Assembly (NCBI RefSeq): GCF_025751495.1
Contig: NZ_JAOWKZ010000002.1
Span: 558,001 to 622,000 of the forward strand
Length of the DNA: 64,000 bases
Reading direction: 5' to 3'
DNA from: Albidovulum litorale
GTDB lineage: Bacteria; Pseudomonadota; Alphaproteobacteria; Rhodobacterales; Rhodobacteraceae
The notes beneath the pieces are model-generated. The model saw nothing but the letters and a program-made list of their open reading frames with translations. It was not told where the DNA came from and ran no database searches. A program made the position numbers and the translations under genes. Shown here piece by piece: positions 63,388 through 64,000 of the stretch. Numbering within the stretch: position 1 is the first letter of the stretch; each line of letters opens with the position of its first letter.

Positions 63388-64000
63388 GCAGCCTCCCTTT
63401 CGGTTAACAATCCCTCGGCGATCAGCCGGGCGGCAAAGCCCTCCGGCCTGTCGAATTGATGCACATGCCAGCCGCGTGCGGCAGCGGCGGCGATGTTTTC
63501 CTGCTTGTCGTCCGTGAAGAGAAGCCCGCCGGGTGGCAGTCCGCAATCCTCCTCGACGATTTCATAGATGCGCGGTTCGGGTTTCAGGACGCCCAGATGA
63601 GCCGAGACATAGGCGCGGTCGAACTCGGCAAAAAACGGATAGGGATCCTTTGCGATCTCGAATGTTTCCGCCCCGAAATTCGTCAATGCGAAGACCGGAA
63701 TGCCGCGCGCCTTCAACGCACGCAGCAGCCGCACCGAATGCGGGATGACGGGCTGAGCCATATCGATCCAGTTGTCATGCCACTTCACGATCATGTCGGC
63801 CCATTCGGGATGGCGTTCGGCCAAGGCAAAGATGGTTTCACGGAAGGGTGCGCCCCGGTCGATCGAGAGGTTTACGTCTTCGATGCCGGTCTCGGCGAAC
63901 ATACGTTCCCGCTCTGAACGCGGCATCAGCCGGTCGTAGAACCCTTCGGGGTTCCAGCCGATCAGGACCCGGCCGATATCGAAGATGACAGCTTGAATGG
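63384..64000 (-). CDS. HAD-superfamily hydrolase (5' end at or beyond window edge)
   Basis: A HAD-IA phosphatase-like protein. The frame is open to the right edge, where residues read IQAVIFDIGRVLIGW, the motif 1 with nucleophile Asp; only a few residues are likely missing. Motif 2 is ALTNFG, the motif 3 Lys lies in GVLKPEPRIYE, and motif 4 is LLFTDDKQENI. About 205 residues visible. An internal ATG at 63926 would lose motif 1 and is not the true start. It is coupled to the ornithine cyclodeaminase-like gene by a 4-base overlap. Confidence 0.9.
   Translation of the reverse strand, partial: IQAVIFDIGRVLIGWNPEGFYDRLMPRSERERMFAETGIEDVNLSIDRGAPFRETIFALAERHPEWADMIVKWHDNWIDMAQPVIPHSVRLLRALKARGIPVFALTNFGAETFEIAKDPYPFFAEFDRAYVSAHLGVLKPEPRIYEIVEEDCGLPPGGLLFTDDKQENIAAAAARGWHVHQFDRPEGFAARLIAEGLLTEREAA

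Noticed and set aside
1-64000. CRISPR arrays, rRNA genes, phage structural modules and intact insertion sequences
   Set aside because: I looked for regularly spaced repeats, rRNA-like stretches, transposase motifs and phage genes; none was convincing.

Overview
The window is a gene-dense, GC-rich stretch of a proteobacterial chromosome, most likely an alphaproteobacterium of the Rhodobacterales (Paracoccus/Rhodobacter/Roseobacter relatives). The case rests on protein style, on a nitrous oxide reductase operon in the Paracoccus-type order nosC-R-Z-D-F-Y-L-X, and on typical neighbours such as a DUF2794 protein, zapE, a LysR/mmsA pair and a phenylacetate catabolic block. No rRNA, CRISPR array, phage structural gene, integrase or intact insertion sequence was seen. 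There is one tRNA, tRNA-Arg(TCT).

Layout. 1-3090: polar amino-acid ABC importer (ATPase cut by the left edge). 3115-14701: mixed housekeeping and catabolic genes (membrane patatin, coaD, CBS protein, LysR/mmsA, YkgJ, YbdK-type ligase, amidase, metC-like lyase, AGE-family sugar isomerase). 14743-23860: complete nos operon on the minus strand, preceded by an FNR/NNR-like box. 24233-28287: aminotransferase and ftsK. 28288-30966: an accessory patch between ftsK and the 3' end of tRNA-Arg. It holds a palindromic repeat, a diverged second copy of the ftsK 3' end, an AT-rich AIPR-type gene with a Mrr-like nuclease core, and a lone BrnA-like antitoxin. 31038-33437: acetyltransferase, thpR and an MFS carrier.

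33488-42019 is a surface-glycan locus with every step of CMP-pseudaminic acid synthesis: PseB, PseC, a PseG-PseH fusion, PseI and PseF. It also has a TagF/capsule-type transferase, a GT2 transferase and a small protein carrying the sialylmotifs of GT29 sialyltransferases. 42125-52161 holds asd, a large membrane protein, a TPR protein, a bicarbonate uptake set (beta-carbonic anhydrase, SbtA, PII-like SbtB), an M17 peptidase, an NlpC/P60 hydrolase and DUF2794. 51379-57827 is a phenylacetate segment: paaZ-paaX facing paaI-paaJ-paaK-tetR, with an ACCG-N2-CGGT palindrome between them. 57912-64000 carries zapE, a LysR/metallo-beta-lactamase-fold pair, an MFS carrier, an ornithine cyclodeaminase-like enzyme and a HAD hydrolase cut by the right edge.

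The parts most worth following up are the AIPR/BrnA patch with its ftsK-tail duplication, and the GT29-like protein beside a pseudaminic (not sialic) acid pathway. The latter could be an undescribed kind of pseudaminyltransferase.
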